Program-made: the position numbers and the translations under genes
From: Phallusia mammillata
Taxonomy: Eukaryota; Chordata; Ascidiacea; Phlebobranchia; Ascidiidae
DNA length: 64,000 bases
Direction of reading: 5' to 3'
Assembly: GCA_003260075.1 (NCBI GenBank)
Contig: QLIY01000415.1
Location: 62,001-126,000, forward strand
In this document: positions 13,501 to 27,515 of the stretch, piece after piece
Numbering within the stretch: the first letter of the stretch is position 1
How the letters are laid out: every line of letters begins with the position of its first letter
Notes under the pieces: model-generated
What the model was told of the DNA's origin: nothing
Seen by the model: the letters and a program-made list of their open reading frames with translations, nothing else
Database searches by the model: none

Positions 13501-16500
13501 TTTCAGGGGCCGGATTTACCGCAAAAGATTTAACAGCGAGATTAATAACTCCAAAGCTACTTCAACAATACTTAAACATATAATATTTTGTCAAACTACA
13601 TGGCTAGTGCTTCATAGTTGCATTAATCGGATAATTTGGAATATTTTGAATTTGCCATGTTGAAAGTTTAAGCATCAATGTTATACAAAAACCATTCGGA
13701 TTTCGAAACATCGGCAAAACCAACTAAAACTTCGGCAAAACAACAAACCGAAACATGGGCAAAACCAACTAAAACTTCGGTAAAACAACAAACCGAAACT
13801 TCGGTGCATCACTATAGTTAATACCCACAGATCAAGAATGTAAAATTTGTCTATTTGCAGGCTTGTGTACTAATACTTGGAAACGGTGCTAAAGTGTACG
13901 AAGGCACTGAGAATGCCCTTGATCATGACGTCATACGAGTTTGGTCTTACATCATATTGCTATGCATGCTTCTGACCCCAGAAGTTTTCACCATGGGATA
14001 CAGCTTATACAGGATAATTATGAAGAAAGAAAATCCACTGGAGTTGAAGACTGTACTATTGGTACTTCTATAAAACATTAAGGATTGTGAAATGAATAAA
14101 CTTTTGCCATCAGGCTTAGGGGGGGGGGGCCCCAGAAGTTTTCACTATGGGATACAGTCTGTACAGGATAATTATGAAGAAAGAAAATCCACTTGAGTTG
14201 AAGACTGTACTACTGGTACTTCTGTAAAACATTAAGGATTGTGAAATGAATAAACTTTTGCCATCAGGCTTAATATATTAACAATCATCGCTTTTCAAGC
14301 AGATTTTTACCGACTATTCAAAGTGCCATAACGCTTTTATTCTATGTAAATATTCCATTAAGAAATTTGTCTTTCAAAATATGTCATTATCCTGATGAAG
14401 GCGTCTCGTATGGGACATCGAAACATCAGTTTCTACAGTAAAAAATGCTGAAAGAGAAATAACTATTTTACAATTGTTAATGGAAAAGACAACATTGAGT
14501 TAGCCTACATTTTGTTTAGTAGTCGATTTGACTTTTTTTTTCTTTGCAAAGCTAAACATAAAAACGGTTTAATTTAATCCGATGTATAAATCATTCGTTT
14601 AAAAACAAAGAAAACGCCCATAGATAGCAATTAAGCGCAAAAGCTTGCAATCACTAAAACCTATAGTTCAGTGGACATAGTAAACCACTGAAGCCTAAAG
14701 CAACGGCTTATTATTATTAAGCTTAAAAAGGGCCACGTGTACATTCTATTTGGTGTATAGTGTGCTGCCTTGGTTAATGCATAAAACGCTGTTAAAATTC
14801 GGGAGACCGAAGACTGAATGTTAGTACACCCATGAATATTCATCCGAAAAATTTCGTGTCGTATATTGGGATTGACCTTAGGTAAACCAATTTTGTTGCT
14901 TATTAAACCAATAGCAGTCAACTATGTGAAGTCAAAGACCTTTTACATATTTGTGCACTCGAATTGCACGGCACTGACTGTAAAATATATTTGCAATATA
15001 AAATATATGAGTTCCAACGATCGAAATGCAAACATGTCGAAATTCCAACCGCATAAACCGCACAAGGTTTCATTGGTCATAAACGTGTTTGGAAAAGTCA
15101 AAGTCAAATATTTGAAATGTGTGTGGAATACACGAGCAGGGTAATTCCATGTTTGCAATGTGTTATTTAATTTGGCTTTGAAAACCTTTACACACGATTC
15201 ATATATGATATAGCGATGACATCTGTTCAGTGTTTAATAAAGTCACCTTCATTTTATATTGATACCACAAAGAGATTCTTGTAATTATAATTCCATGTTT
15301 TTACTAGGTTTGTAGAAAGTTATAGATATAATATATGTTTTAAGAGTTTGCACCACTTTAATGTTTTTTTCTGGTTCATGATTACACTGACTAAGCAGTA
15401 CGAGTTTTCCTTAATTTTTCAACTGCAATTGTTTCAAGCACATTGTCACATTGACATCTTGTTGTAATGAAACGTACAGAATGTTATTAAGAACTGATAA
15501 CACATCCGCTTTCGCGTAAACCGTAAATGATTGTTCTACATTTTGAAACTTGTTTGTCAAGTTTATTTTGATATTGCGCTACTACAGTGGTTCCTATTCG
15601 GGGTTCAAAGGTGTTTTTGGGCTACCACTAAGCACTCTTGGCAACTCAAAACCGTCGAAATAAACAAGTCTGAATACAGCGTTCGCTGGGATTTTTTGTG
15701 AGTTAGCTGCTGGGTGCAGAAAAACTTCGTGTCTTTACTGGGATACAACCACCACCAAAAACAAAAAAAACGTTTGGATAACACCACGTTAACGAAAACT
15801 GTAACGTTGCTAAGCGACCGCTGTTCAATACATCAACATTTCTCAGACCGAAACAAGTTTACTGAAAGCTTCAGTTTTGTATGATTATCCGGTATTTAAA
15901 ACCGTTTGTCATGAATACACGAGTCTACTTCTGCAGAAGCACAGTTTTAACACCAACGTTTTGTTGCAGGGGGGCTTATTGGAATTGCTTAGTGCCTTTG
16001 GCGAAGGGATTCTTTTTATCAAAGTTCTTCCCTATCTGGATGCCACCTTTGCTTGTCTCGCTTTTCCACTTATCAGTTTCGCGCCGATTTGTGTCAACAT
16101 ACAGGAGAAGTGGACCTCATATTCACACAACAAAGAAGTGACCAGCAAATGCCGAAAAATACGGAATTTGTGTTTCGCCATTATAGCTTTTGTAAGTGAA
16201 GATGTAGGGATGTTATTATGTTGAAACTTCGTAGACATTTATATCATTTGACTTGAGAAAACATGAATTTGATTCAATATCGTACTACTTTTATAAGGGG
16301 GCATTTTCATCTATGTGTAGCTCATGTCGAACATTCTAGTTCCTTTGCATTAACTGAGTATTTAATTAATACATGATACCTTGTCTTAATACAACATTGG
16401 GAAGTATATTTTTGGTCAAACAATCTGGTGTTAGTATTGAGCCTAATCTCTTATTATATCAGCACATTTAATTTGTTATAGTCTTGATATTGCTAAATTT

Positions 16501-19500
16501 ACAAGTTTTCAGGCTAATACCCCTTTGAATGTTGTTTTTGAGATCGATAGCGAAAGCTCTGTATTATGACAGCTTCATTATTATCTTGGGCAGATTTTGC
16601 AAGCGGGTGGATTGGTTTCATGTTTCAGTGGACTCTTTACACCAGTTAATGCGAATGGAAAAAATGAAACAAATACCAACTTTATGCAATTTCTTAACAT
16701 CAACTACACCTATGTTTGGACATTTGTTGGTAAGATGTCTTGTTGTATTTCTTATGTGTTTTTATGTGTACCAAACCTACCAATCCTTTCTTGCATTTCC
16801 ACGTTCGCTTGCCACAAGGGTTGTGGTGGGATTTGAACCCACGATATCAGATTTTGCTTTCTATTTACTGCTTTACTAAATTTAGTAACTTTATAGTCAA
16901 CCCAACTTTTCGTAACGATTAAGGGGTTTATGGCATTTATTAGCAAATCAAACCCGTCTTTTAAAAAATGTCATGCAAACAATTGCGAATCCGTTTTTCT
17001 TAAAACTTTTTGGTGGTATTACATGAGTTTGAATATCGAAACAGGTTCCCAAGGAAAAGGGATCAGTGAATTAAATCTTAATAATATTAAATGGCATCGT
17101 CAGTTTCTGTAAAAGCATGGAGTAAAAACAACAAAAGATAAAACAACATTATGCTGGAGCTTAAAACCAATACCACAAAACCTCAACCACATCATGAGTG
17201 GAGAAGTGCTGACTATGCGCGTAGGTCTGGCAAGCAACGTGGCCTAACCCCGCTTATCTATCAAGTCGACTTGACACGTAAAGGATTGTTTGAAATCAAT
17301 TGTTTTGAAGGTCTTATTCTCGCTTCTCTCCGGTACTGGGAAAACTTTGTGAAAAGGGATTTTCACTTTCCATTTGGACTCACCATTAGAGCACGCGGGC
17401 TACAGGAAAAACTTGACGGAAGTCGATTTAAGACATCCTTTATTTTCGCGTTTGTCAAATCGTCGTTCCTGGTCGGTTTCACCTTTCTTGTGATTGTGGT
17501 GCTTGAAAAGGAAACTTACGCTAGTTCGTACGTTAACGTTGGCAACGGAGACGGACGAAACATTTACCATAGAATTCTTTACCTTTTAGAACTGGGTTCG
17601 GAAAGATCAAGGTAAACCGAAACAAATAAGCTTACAAAATTACCAGTTCTTGCTTGCTCAAACAACTTTGTTAAGTTGAAAATCGGCTTTAAGCTTTAAC
17701 ATGAAAATAATCTGTAACACCTGACACCACAATGGAATTTTACGGGATAAGTTACATAACAAGTCATAAAAAACTAAAATGTACATTAAAACTGTTACAA
17801 ATATTGGTAATAACACAATCCTAATTTTAATACTGAACCTAAAGCTCTGTTCTTGCTTGCATATTTGCCAGTAAACTCATGTGACGGTGTAATGTGTATT
17901 TTTCTGCATAGCATTTTGACTACCCCGTGTGTAAGGAAATTGTCTTTTTATTCTGTTAACATAAATCGCTGTTAAAATTAATAGACTATAAGTTGCAAAT
18001 CATACCTGTATTAAAGTAAAAATTGTACGTAGGTACAGCAGGATAATCACAGCACTGGTGTATGTTTTCGCCACACAAGCTGGGTGTGCTTTGGCCGTTT
18101 TCTTTTTCGGGCGTGTGGCTTGTTTGACGCTAATTCAGCGTTTGGCCTACGCCTCTCCAGTCATTACAGTAACCCCAGTGATCTCCGCTCTAACCGCTGC
18201 ACTGACAACGTTCAAAGAACAGCACCCAGATAACGGACTAATTAATTTTGTTGGTATGTTTAATGTCACAAGTGTGGTTAAGTGAAAGTACTCAGCTTTC
18301 GGCGTTATGCGTATTGCTCGTTACGAGACAAAGCTAGACGCAAATTTAAATAAGAACCATTCGTTTAAGAAATTTTTTTTCTTCTGTCAAGTCGTTTTTT
18401 CTATTTGATGTACAGCAACTGGTGTCTGGCAAAATAATTGTCACTCCTTACCAGACACTTGTAGAAATACCTTTTTCATGGTACCAAGTTACATAAAACT
18501 CCACGCCTTTGTAAAACTCTGCTTATCACTTGGCCACTTATTGATTCCCAACTTTTAAAAAAAATTAGAATTCTGTTTTAATTGTAACAATAACGCATGT
18601 TACGTCCCTATTTACAACTTACAACATTTGATATGATTCTCTTTTATTGCTTTTTGAATAATTTTGCAGGGCTGGGAAGAGAATATGGTTATTTGGAGCG
18701 CTATGTTGATTGGAACACTGTCATCTCATTGGATCATGGAAATATGGTAGCTTTTGTGATCGTTGGTTTGATACTTGGCTGGTTGGGTAAAATTCTTGTC
18801 ACGACCTTTATTTGGAGTCCACAACAAATTAAATTGGAGCGGTAGGTTGAAGTTACCATTCAAGTTTTTGGGGTGTTTTGTGAGGCTACAAACTATGAAC
18901 TCTAATCATACAATAGGCCTTAATCGTTAGTTGCCAAAAAGCGAACTGAAGCAAAAGTAATTTAAAAGCGAGAGGTGGCGTAAAATATTTGAAAATCCCT
19001 GTTTTGTACCTAAACAGGAACAAAATAGGCTACATCAAAACAGTCAAAAAACTGTTATTGTTTTCCAAGCCTACAATTGTTTAGCTCTGTCCGTAATTTT
19101 ATTCAGTAAGATGGAGAAGCTAGGACAAGCTTTGACAAATGGTAGAGCTACTAACACGATACGTTTCTCCTGATCCAAAAGTGCTTAATTTTTAAAACGG
19201 TATATCTCAAAAAATGCTAACGGTTAGGGCTATTAGGGTTGGGGTAAGGTATTAGCACTTAAAATTCAATAAAACTAACCCAAAAAAATAGTTACTAATG
19301 TAAAAATTTTATGTAAATATTTCCCAACCCAACCCATTTATAGCCGCTAAATAAATAATTCAGCTCTTTACGCCACCTATCGAAAATTAAGCACTTTTGG
19401 ATCAGGAGAAACGTATCGTGTTAGTAGCTCTACCTTGACAAATATGTAAAAACAGACTACTACGTCTGGTACCGCACCAGAGTACGTCGTCTGGTTACCG

Positions 19501-22500
19501 CACCAGAGTTGTAAATCACATCGGACTTTCCAGTGATTTTTGGTAAAACGGTCTTGATTCAGGATTGGCTTTACACTATATGCTCTTTTTATGCCGCTAT
19601 GTTATCATCTTTGGGGGGGGGGTTGCCGCACCAGAGTTGTAAATCACATCTGACTTTCCAGTGATTTTTGGTAAAACGGACTTGATTCAGGCTTGGCTTT
19701 ACACTATATGCTCTTTTTATGCCGCTATGTTATCATCTTTCGGAAGTAATTTGGGCTTTGTTTCGAAAACACTTCGAGTTTTGTTATCGATTATATTCCA
19801 AAAACGACCGTAAATAACAAAACGTTTTAAATTTATGACACACCTACTGTTTTCCAAACAGTCCTGGCTTTGATTGTTAAGAAAACCGATAAGTCTAACT
19901 AACTTACTTTTGCACAGGACTGAAGTCTTATTCGTAAAAGCTCAGTACGGCGGACCCCTGATTGACCAAGCTCTTATGCTTAACAGAAGACAGTTTGAGA
20001 AAGAGTATTCGGAGTCATTAAGAGCTCGTGCTGCTATATCCGAAATGAAGCAGATTGGAGCAGAGTAGGGGTTTCAGCAATTAATATAAAATCGAACATG
20101 GTTTTGTGATCTAAACTCATTGTCATTGCTAAAAAATCCGGCTTACCCGAATCCAGTAATTAACCGAGGTTTACTGTTTTCACTGCTTAATATCAATATC
20201 GTGGAAGTTGATGTTGGCAAATTAAATACTGTGTTTTTTAGTTAAAATGCGCTATATTTCACTTCTACTTCTTAAGATGACCTTTGTGTGTTACAACACG
20301 CTTGCTCATAACTAAGTTTTACGCTGGGCAGACTTTAGAGAGTATTTTGGTTTTCTTGAACATAAATTCTACAGCTGGGGGGGGGGGCAAGCAAAATTCC
20401 TTTAATGGGCCTGACATACTGTGATTTCTATATGAGTGTGTCGTGATCGCTGGTCTGCATAGACGCTTCAGGGCTTATTCCTGTTATGAGGGGGGGGGGA
20501 GACACGAAAAAAAACGTATAAAATCAAATATTTACTTATGATTTTATTTTCAGGCCATTATCCAGAAACCATCGTTTGTCAAGACGCTACACTTTGCCGA
20601 AAAACTACAAATTTACTCCGATGTTGTTTTTGTGCGCCACCATGTGGCATGAAACCAAACAGGAAATGACGCAAATATTGACGTCAATTATGAGGTCAGT
20701 CAGTCAGGCAAGCAAAATTCCCTTAATGGGCCTGACATACTGTGATTTCTATATGAGTGTGCCGTGATCGCTGGTCTGCATAGACGCTTCAGGGCTTATT
20801 CCTGTTATGACTTTATGTTCATTTTCGCCTTTTTTTTCACATAAATTTTTTTCGAAAATTTTCATTACTTTACATTTGTAGACTTGACAAAGATCACCAT
20901 AGGCGAAAGGACGCCAAGGATAGTGACTCTTTTAACTTTGAAGTACACGTCATGTTTGATGACGCTATGGAAAGGGGAAAGGGCAAGGATGAACAACCTA
21001 AGGCAAATAGTTACGTCAAACAGCTGTGTGAACTAATACCAGTTGCTGCTGAGTAAGTTGGCCTATGGTTGGACTTATTTGCCAATGTATTGCTGCCAGG
21101 CATAATGTATATACGAGTATTGCTCTTTTAACAGTTTTATTACAAATAATTGACGTTTCGACGTCCCATGCGAGAAGGCGTCTTGCATTTTCGCCAGTTG
21201 GTTTTAAACAGTTTGAAACCCTTGGACATATATTTTCAATCTTGAATTTATTTCTTTGTTTTTGAAACTGCTTTACTGCCAAATAAAAAATCTGGTCGTA
21301 AATCACATTTTTTTTCTACAATTTTACCTCACTTGATGAATGTCACTAAAAGATACTTGTTCCAAATACTTGTGAAAGCACTTTAAATGTTGTAGACTTA
21401 AATTATTCCAAACTAATTTTTTATTGAAAAACTTTTTCAAGGAAACAACTTTGGTGCTATATGATAAAAGTGTAAGAATTTTTGATGCTTTTATTGCAGA
21501 AAAGTAGAACTGGAAGAGGAAGTTGGAACTCCTATCATTTATTCAACTCCGTACGGCGGAAAGCTGGTTTTTACTCTTCCGCATGGAAACAAAATGATTG
21601 TCCACCTGAAGGACAAAGAAAAGATCAGGTAAGGCCATAGAAAATAAACATAACACAAATAATTTCATCTTCTAGTTTTCAGTTTCAATAAAAAAGCTTT
21701 TTTACCTTAACAGGCATCGTAAGCGTTGGTCGCAATGCATGTACATGTATTACATTCTTGGCTACCTACAATCAGAAAAGAAGAAATACGACTTGGATAA
21801 CATTTTTATACTGGCACTCGATGGAGACGTTGACTTCCAACCTAAGGCTGTTCATTTGCTTTTAGATCGGATGAAAAAGAACCCGGATGTTGGGGCAGCT
21901 TGTGGAAGAATTCATCCAACTGGTAAACCGTTTCCCAGTTTAGGCGCGGAGACCATAAAAAATTGGCTCTAATAAAAATTAGCCAACGATTAAACATTGG
22001 TATAGTATCTTGGTATGTTTTGGTTGGCAAGGTTGTCAAACGTTTGATAGTTCTATTGCTTCACTGTCTTTTAAATACCCATTAGGCCTGTTTTGATACC
22101 ATGGCTTGTAACAAAAAAACAAACAAACAACAACAACTTCTACAATTCGGGTGACAATTTACTCGACCTAAATTGTTTTTAAAAAAGACACATGCTGTTA
22201 CCATCATTGATGACAGTTAAAAGCAAATCTGTTTTCTAAGACTATTTATTTTGGGTCTGTGAACAGATCCTTGATTCGGTTTACAAACAATCACAAACCA
22301 CATTTAAATCACAATTTAGATCAATAAGTAACTTTATTAAAAACGAATGCGTTTAAATGCCAACCGTAAAACCGAACAGAAATGTAATCATCGTGCTTCA
22401 CGCCTTATGTTATTACTTGATTGACATAATACATTTGCTTTCAGGAAGTGGCCCTGTTGTATGGTTTCAAAAGTTTGAGTACGCAGTTGGTCATTGGCTC

Positions 22501-25500
22501 CAGAAAACAGCTGAACATGTACTCGGGTGCGTGCTCTGCAGTCCCGGATGTTTCAGTATGTTTCGTGGCTCAGCGCTAGTAGAAGACAACGTCATGCACA
22601 CATACACTTCTATGGCAACGGAAGCGCATCACCACTTGCAATGGGATCAAGGTTTATTTCTATCCAAGTCTTAAAGTGTAGCATAGTTTGAATGCGTTTG
22701 TAGTCGGTTCTTAATTATGTTGCAATCTTGCATTTTTGTCTCACCAAATATATTACAATGGTTTAATACAAAGTAAATCATATAGCTATTCTTGTAAACT
22801 AACTAGTATTTATCTTGTTTTAACAAAAATTATGCCCAACTTGTTAAAGGTGAAGATCGCTGGCTTTGCACTCTTTTACTGAAACAAGGCTGGAGAATCG
22901 AATACAGCGCTGCTTCAGACTCCTACACGTTTGCTCCTGAAGAATTCAAAGAGTTTTACAACCAGAGGAGAAGGTGCGAAAAATATAAAATATGAAATAC
23001 TAGATATATTAGTTGAATTGTTATTCTGGCCTACAAACATACAAATTTCGTACTATAAAACAAATGTGATTACAAATTAAAAAAAAAAAAACTGTTTTGT
23101 AGATATTGAAACGACAAAATATATATTAACCTTGAATTTAGGTAAGAGATTTTGGTGTTAATTTTTTATCTACGATAACGTTTTTGGTTTTGAAGGTGGG
23201 GTCCTTCGACCATGGCCAACATTTTAGACATTCTAAACGACTCGAAGCTTACCGTACGGAACAACACGTACATTTCATGGGGATACATTGTTTACCAGGT
23301 AAGGATAATATACACACTTTGAAAGCTAAATGATTATGCAATGAATCTTCTGCAAACCAAACCAATACAAATTTTTAACCTCGTTAGAAATAAGAATATT
23401 TGACGAATCAACAGTGCTTCCTAATCAAAATCAGTCAACAAATATTGTTAAATGATATATATTTTACCCATGTGTATTAGGAAGCACTGCTGCTTTGTCA
23501 ATTATTCTTACAGAAAATTACATGTACAATCAGTGATTGTCGGTATATGGTGCATACAGTGTCGGATTAAGGGTCTGCTGGCCTGTAGGCACGTTTTATA
23601 AGTGGCCCGAAAATCAGGGTTGCCAACTAAAAAAATTAGAATTACCAGTGTTGCCAAATCATTGTCGCAAAGATCGTAGTACCGTGCAAAAACTTGGTCA
23701 TATGCCTAACTAAATAACAACTTCGCGCGTTATTGCGAACTAGTTTTTGGAGGTCAATCTTACGGAATAGTTTTTAAGTGGCCTGGATTTTCTGATTTTA
23801 ACTTTTGCCTACTTTGCCTTATGGTTAATCCAGCACTGGGTACACACTATCTGCAGGAGAGATCCTGTAACAAACGATAACTGTTGTTAAATATATAGAG
23901 TTTTTTCGATATATATCTCACTTCGATTTATTTAAAGCAGGGGTTCCCAACCTTTTTACGATCTCGTACCACTTGGACGCTCTGTACTGCCAGCCGTACC
24001 ACTTCTTGCAGAACAACTAATTTGATCGAATCAAACGCTAATTGTAGCTTAAGCTATAAAACAGTAGATGATATCTATCAAGAGCAATCATTTGACAAAA
24101 TTAACGCCCACTGTCCCACAGCGTTGCACGGCTTTTCAAAGCAACTGTGCTTGTTAAAATTGACATGACCTGTATTTTGAAGATCATAATGATACGAAAC
24201 AACAGGAATAGTTATATAACAATAACAATAGGCATCATGAAAAAAAAATTGTAAACAAAACCAGATAAACAAAATATAAAGTTGCGAATCCAGGTTTTTG
24301 GGGGGGGGGTTTTTTTAAACAAAACCAGATAAACAAAATATAAAGTTGCGAATCCAGGTTTTTGTGAAAAAACGGAAGCTACTCGCGTACCACTAGTGGT
24401 ACCCGAACCACAGGCTGGGAACCCCTGATTTAAAGATTTTGTACATAAATCATTTTCTGTTTACAGGTAGGACTGATGGCATCGTCAATAATTGCCCCAG
24501 CTACTGTTATTCTGGTTGTAGCAGAAAGTTACAAATCTGTGTTTGATTGGGATGCAACTGCTTCGCTTTTGGTTGCTCTGATTCCAGTCGTTATATTTGT
24601 TATACTCTGCTACACTACAAAACCTGATTTCCAGGTAAGATGACCTTTTAAAGCTATAAAGTTACACCATATTTGCTTTTCAAACATATTTTTGCCGTCG
24701 ATGAATTTGAAAGCTAAAATATAAATATTGAAAGAATATTAGTAAAATTATAAGATATTAAAATTAATATTATTGGCCCATCTTATTGTCAATCAGTTCT
24801 TGGCTACAACAACTTTGGCAAAACATTATAAAGTTATGTTTGGTTGAAGCTATCTGAAAGAATTAGGCTTTTAGTTTTTTTACATGACATATTATCAAAA
24901 ACTGTATTTACTGCAATAGATTACTCTTTCAGTGTTTGTTTAATTTCTAATGTTTAGATTCTGGTGGCTGCGATTTTGACCATTATATACGCCTTAGTGA
25001 TGCTGGCTGTGATGGTAATATTGATAGCTGGAATTGCTTCAGGAGGTAAGACAAAAAAACTACTTCTGATCACAGGTTTATATTTGTTAACATTTGTCCG
25101 ATTTTCTGATTTAGTTAAATAGCGATACATTTGTTGCAACTGGTTTAGCTACTACTGTAAATGTCAAAAATAATGGTTCTTAACCTTTTTGTGTTGTATA
25201 CCGCCTTTATTGTTTTCTATTAAACTACAAAATTTGCCTTATATTTTTTTCACAAATCTATTTTTAACACTGTTGCAAACACGAGGTCGGGTTAAGTGCT
25301 TTAAAAGGACTTGGCCCAAATTATCGCAATACATATTTATCGATCGAAAATATAAACTTTTGTCCTGCCGTATTTTCCCACAAGGCATGTTAAATTTGCC
25401 TATAGGGTCCAAATTTTTCTTGTTTTAAACATTTAACTGAGTTTACAACCGATCAATAGCTGTAGAACATCTAAAATTGAAACTTACTTTAAATCAGAAA

Positions 25501-27438
25501 AAAACATAAAAAGTCGGAACCTAAAACATCTAAATTCAGAACCTAATAAAATCTGAGCTAAAAAACAAAAGCCGGATATAAGATATCTGTTAATTTGACA
25601 TGTTTTGCGTTTTTGTAACACGAAAATACGTTAGAAGCAAAATATGTTGTTTTCCAGGACTTCTTGAACCAAATAACATATTTGTTATCACACTTGTTGG
25701 TTTATACTTTTTCACTGGCATCGTCCACCCACACGAGCTGCTGTGTCTGGCACACGGACTTCTGTATTACTTATGTGTGCCTTCGGCTTTCATCTTCCTA
25801 ATGGTTTACAGGTAAAAAACAACAACAACGAATGTTTGCTTGCTGTTTGAGTCAAATTGAAAAGGATCAAGACAGCACAATATATGTCTCAGTTGTTGAC
25901 ACACAGTTCATCGTTTTTAAAATTTAACTTGATCTCCCTGAATATAGGTATCGAAATCGAATTTGCACGAAAAAGTTCAAATAGGCCCGATAGATTTATC
26001 TAGATTGACTAACGACACGACTTTTTATTAAAATTTAAGCCCAAACCGTCGCTTGTCATGATTCCAATTTTGTGGCATAAACGGTCGAAATGTAATACTG
26101 CGCGATGCTGTATTAAATTAACTATAAAACTGTCTACCTAATTTAGACCAACCGTAAAGACCCCAAACAGAAGAGCTTTCGCACATTGTAAACAACACAC
26201 CCAATTGTCTAAAATATAACCTAAATATAGAAAGTGATGTACTTCACGTAATTGGTGTCGGTTTTAGCCATGTATCTGATCGTTTAGAAAATAAATTTTA
26301 TGGTAAATATGTTTCTTTAGTCTAACCAATATGAACAATGTATCTTGGGGGACGAGGGAGTCGAAAAAGCCAGAAGAAACTCAAGAAACGCAAGCTCAAA
26401 ATGAGGTTAGTTAATAAAACAAACCGTCACGTTCATACGGATGTTTCTTTTGTATATTTCGTCGCACAAAATTACATTGGACATTTTTAGTTTCCCATAA
26501 TGTCGACTTTTAGCAGTTGATTTTTGCCAAAGTGCAAAAAATGCTAAAATTACATTATTGTTTCACATTGTAGTCACTGGAGGGCGAAACCGGTTCAGCA
26601 AAACCCATCGAAGTGAAGAGCCAAAACTTATCTATCCAACACAGCCACCCAGACAACGAAGGGTCATACAGCTGTGGTTTGTGCAATATATGTAGTTGCT
26701 CAATCGGTGTCCGACCTACTGCGCATGCTTACAAGCCTCTTCCGAAAAGTGAACCGAAAAAAGAAAAGGGCATAAAGCGAAGGCCAACTATTAGAAGGAA
26801 CACAAAGCCACAGGGTTGGTACAAAAATTGTCAAAAAACGTCTTTGATTCAAAACGAACTGTGACAACTAAATATTTGAGAATTGTGGTAGCTAATGTAA
26901 AATATTGTAGTCAGTATATAATTCTTTTGCCAAAAACATATATGTGTTGGAAAAAGTTTTATCAAAATAACAGCTGTATAAAACGCATTGTAGAAATTTT
27001 AGTGTAACAGGTTTTTTTTAATCGGATTCTGGTCGTGAACTTTAAAGTTGGTAAACCCAGGAATGTTTTTCTTTAGCATCAAAACCGAATCAAGGCAACG
27101 AGAAGCGAGTGTCTGTGAAACAGATGAAAAAGTGGATCAGTCAAGTAGGAACAGCTGGAAATCTTACAACCGCTAAAGTACGAGCACTATCGAGGTGGGT
27201 ACACACGAGTTTAAGTGTTTTACTTGTTCCGAGGTAGATCAAAAACATTCAGTTTAAAATGCTATAACTTCACATACACTACTAAATCCGTAACAATTTA
27301 ATAATAACACTTTTGATCTCAGTCTTTTTTGCCCAAAAGGCCCTAAGTTGTATGATTTCGTCCCGCGGTCTTTACCGATTTAGCGGTCTTTTCACCGGTT
27401 TGGTGGTTGTGTCACCTTATGTTTTGGCGGCCCAACCA

Positions 27439-27515
<77 letters not shown>

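Noticed and set aside
14392-14425. Active hammerhead ribozyme
   Set aside because: CTGATGA and GAAAC are present, but the stem between them does not pair properly and stems I and III are not evident.
17151-17310. Upstream half of a 154-codon frame before gene A exon 7
   Set aside because: No counterpart in gene B; homology starts exactly at 17311 after an AG.
23419-23500. Small MITE with CAGTGCTTCCTAAT inverted ends
   Set aside because: The inverted repeat is clear, but there is no target duplication and no second copy in the window, so the class cannot be supported.
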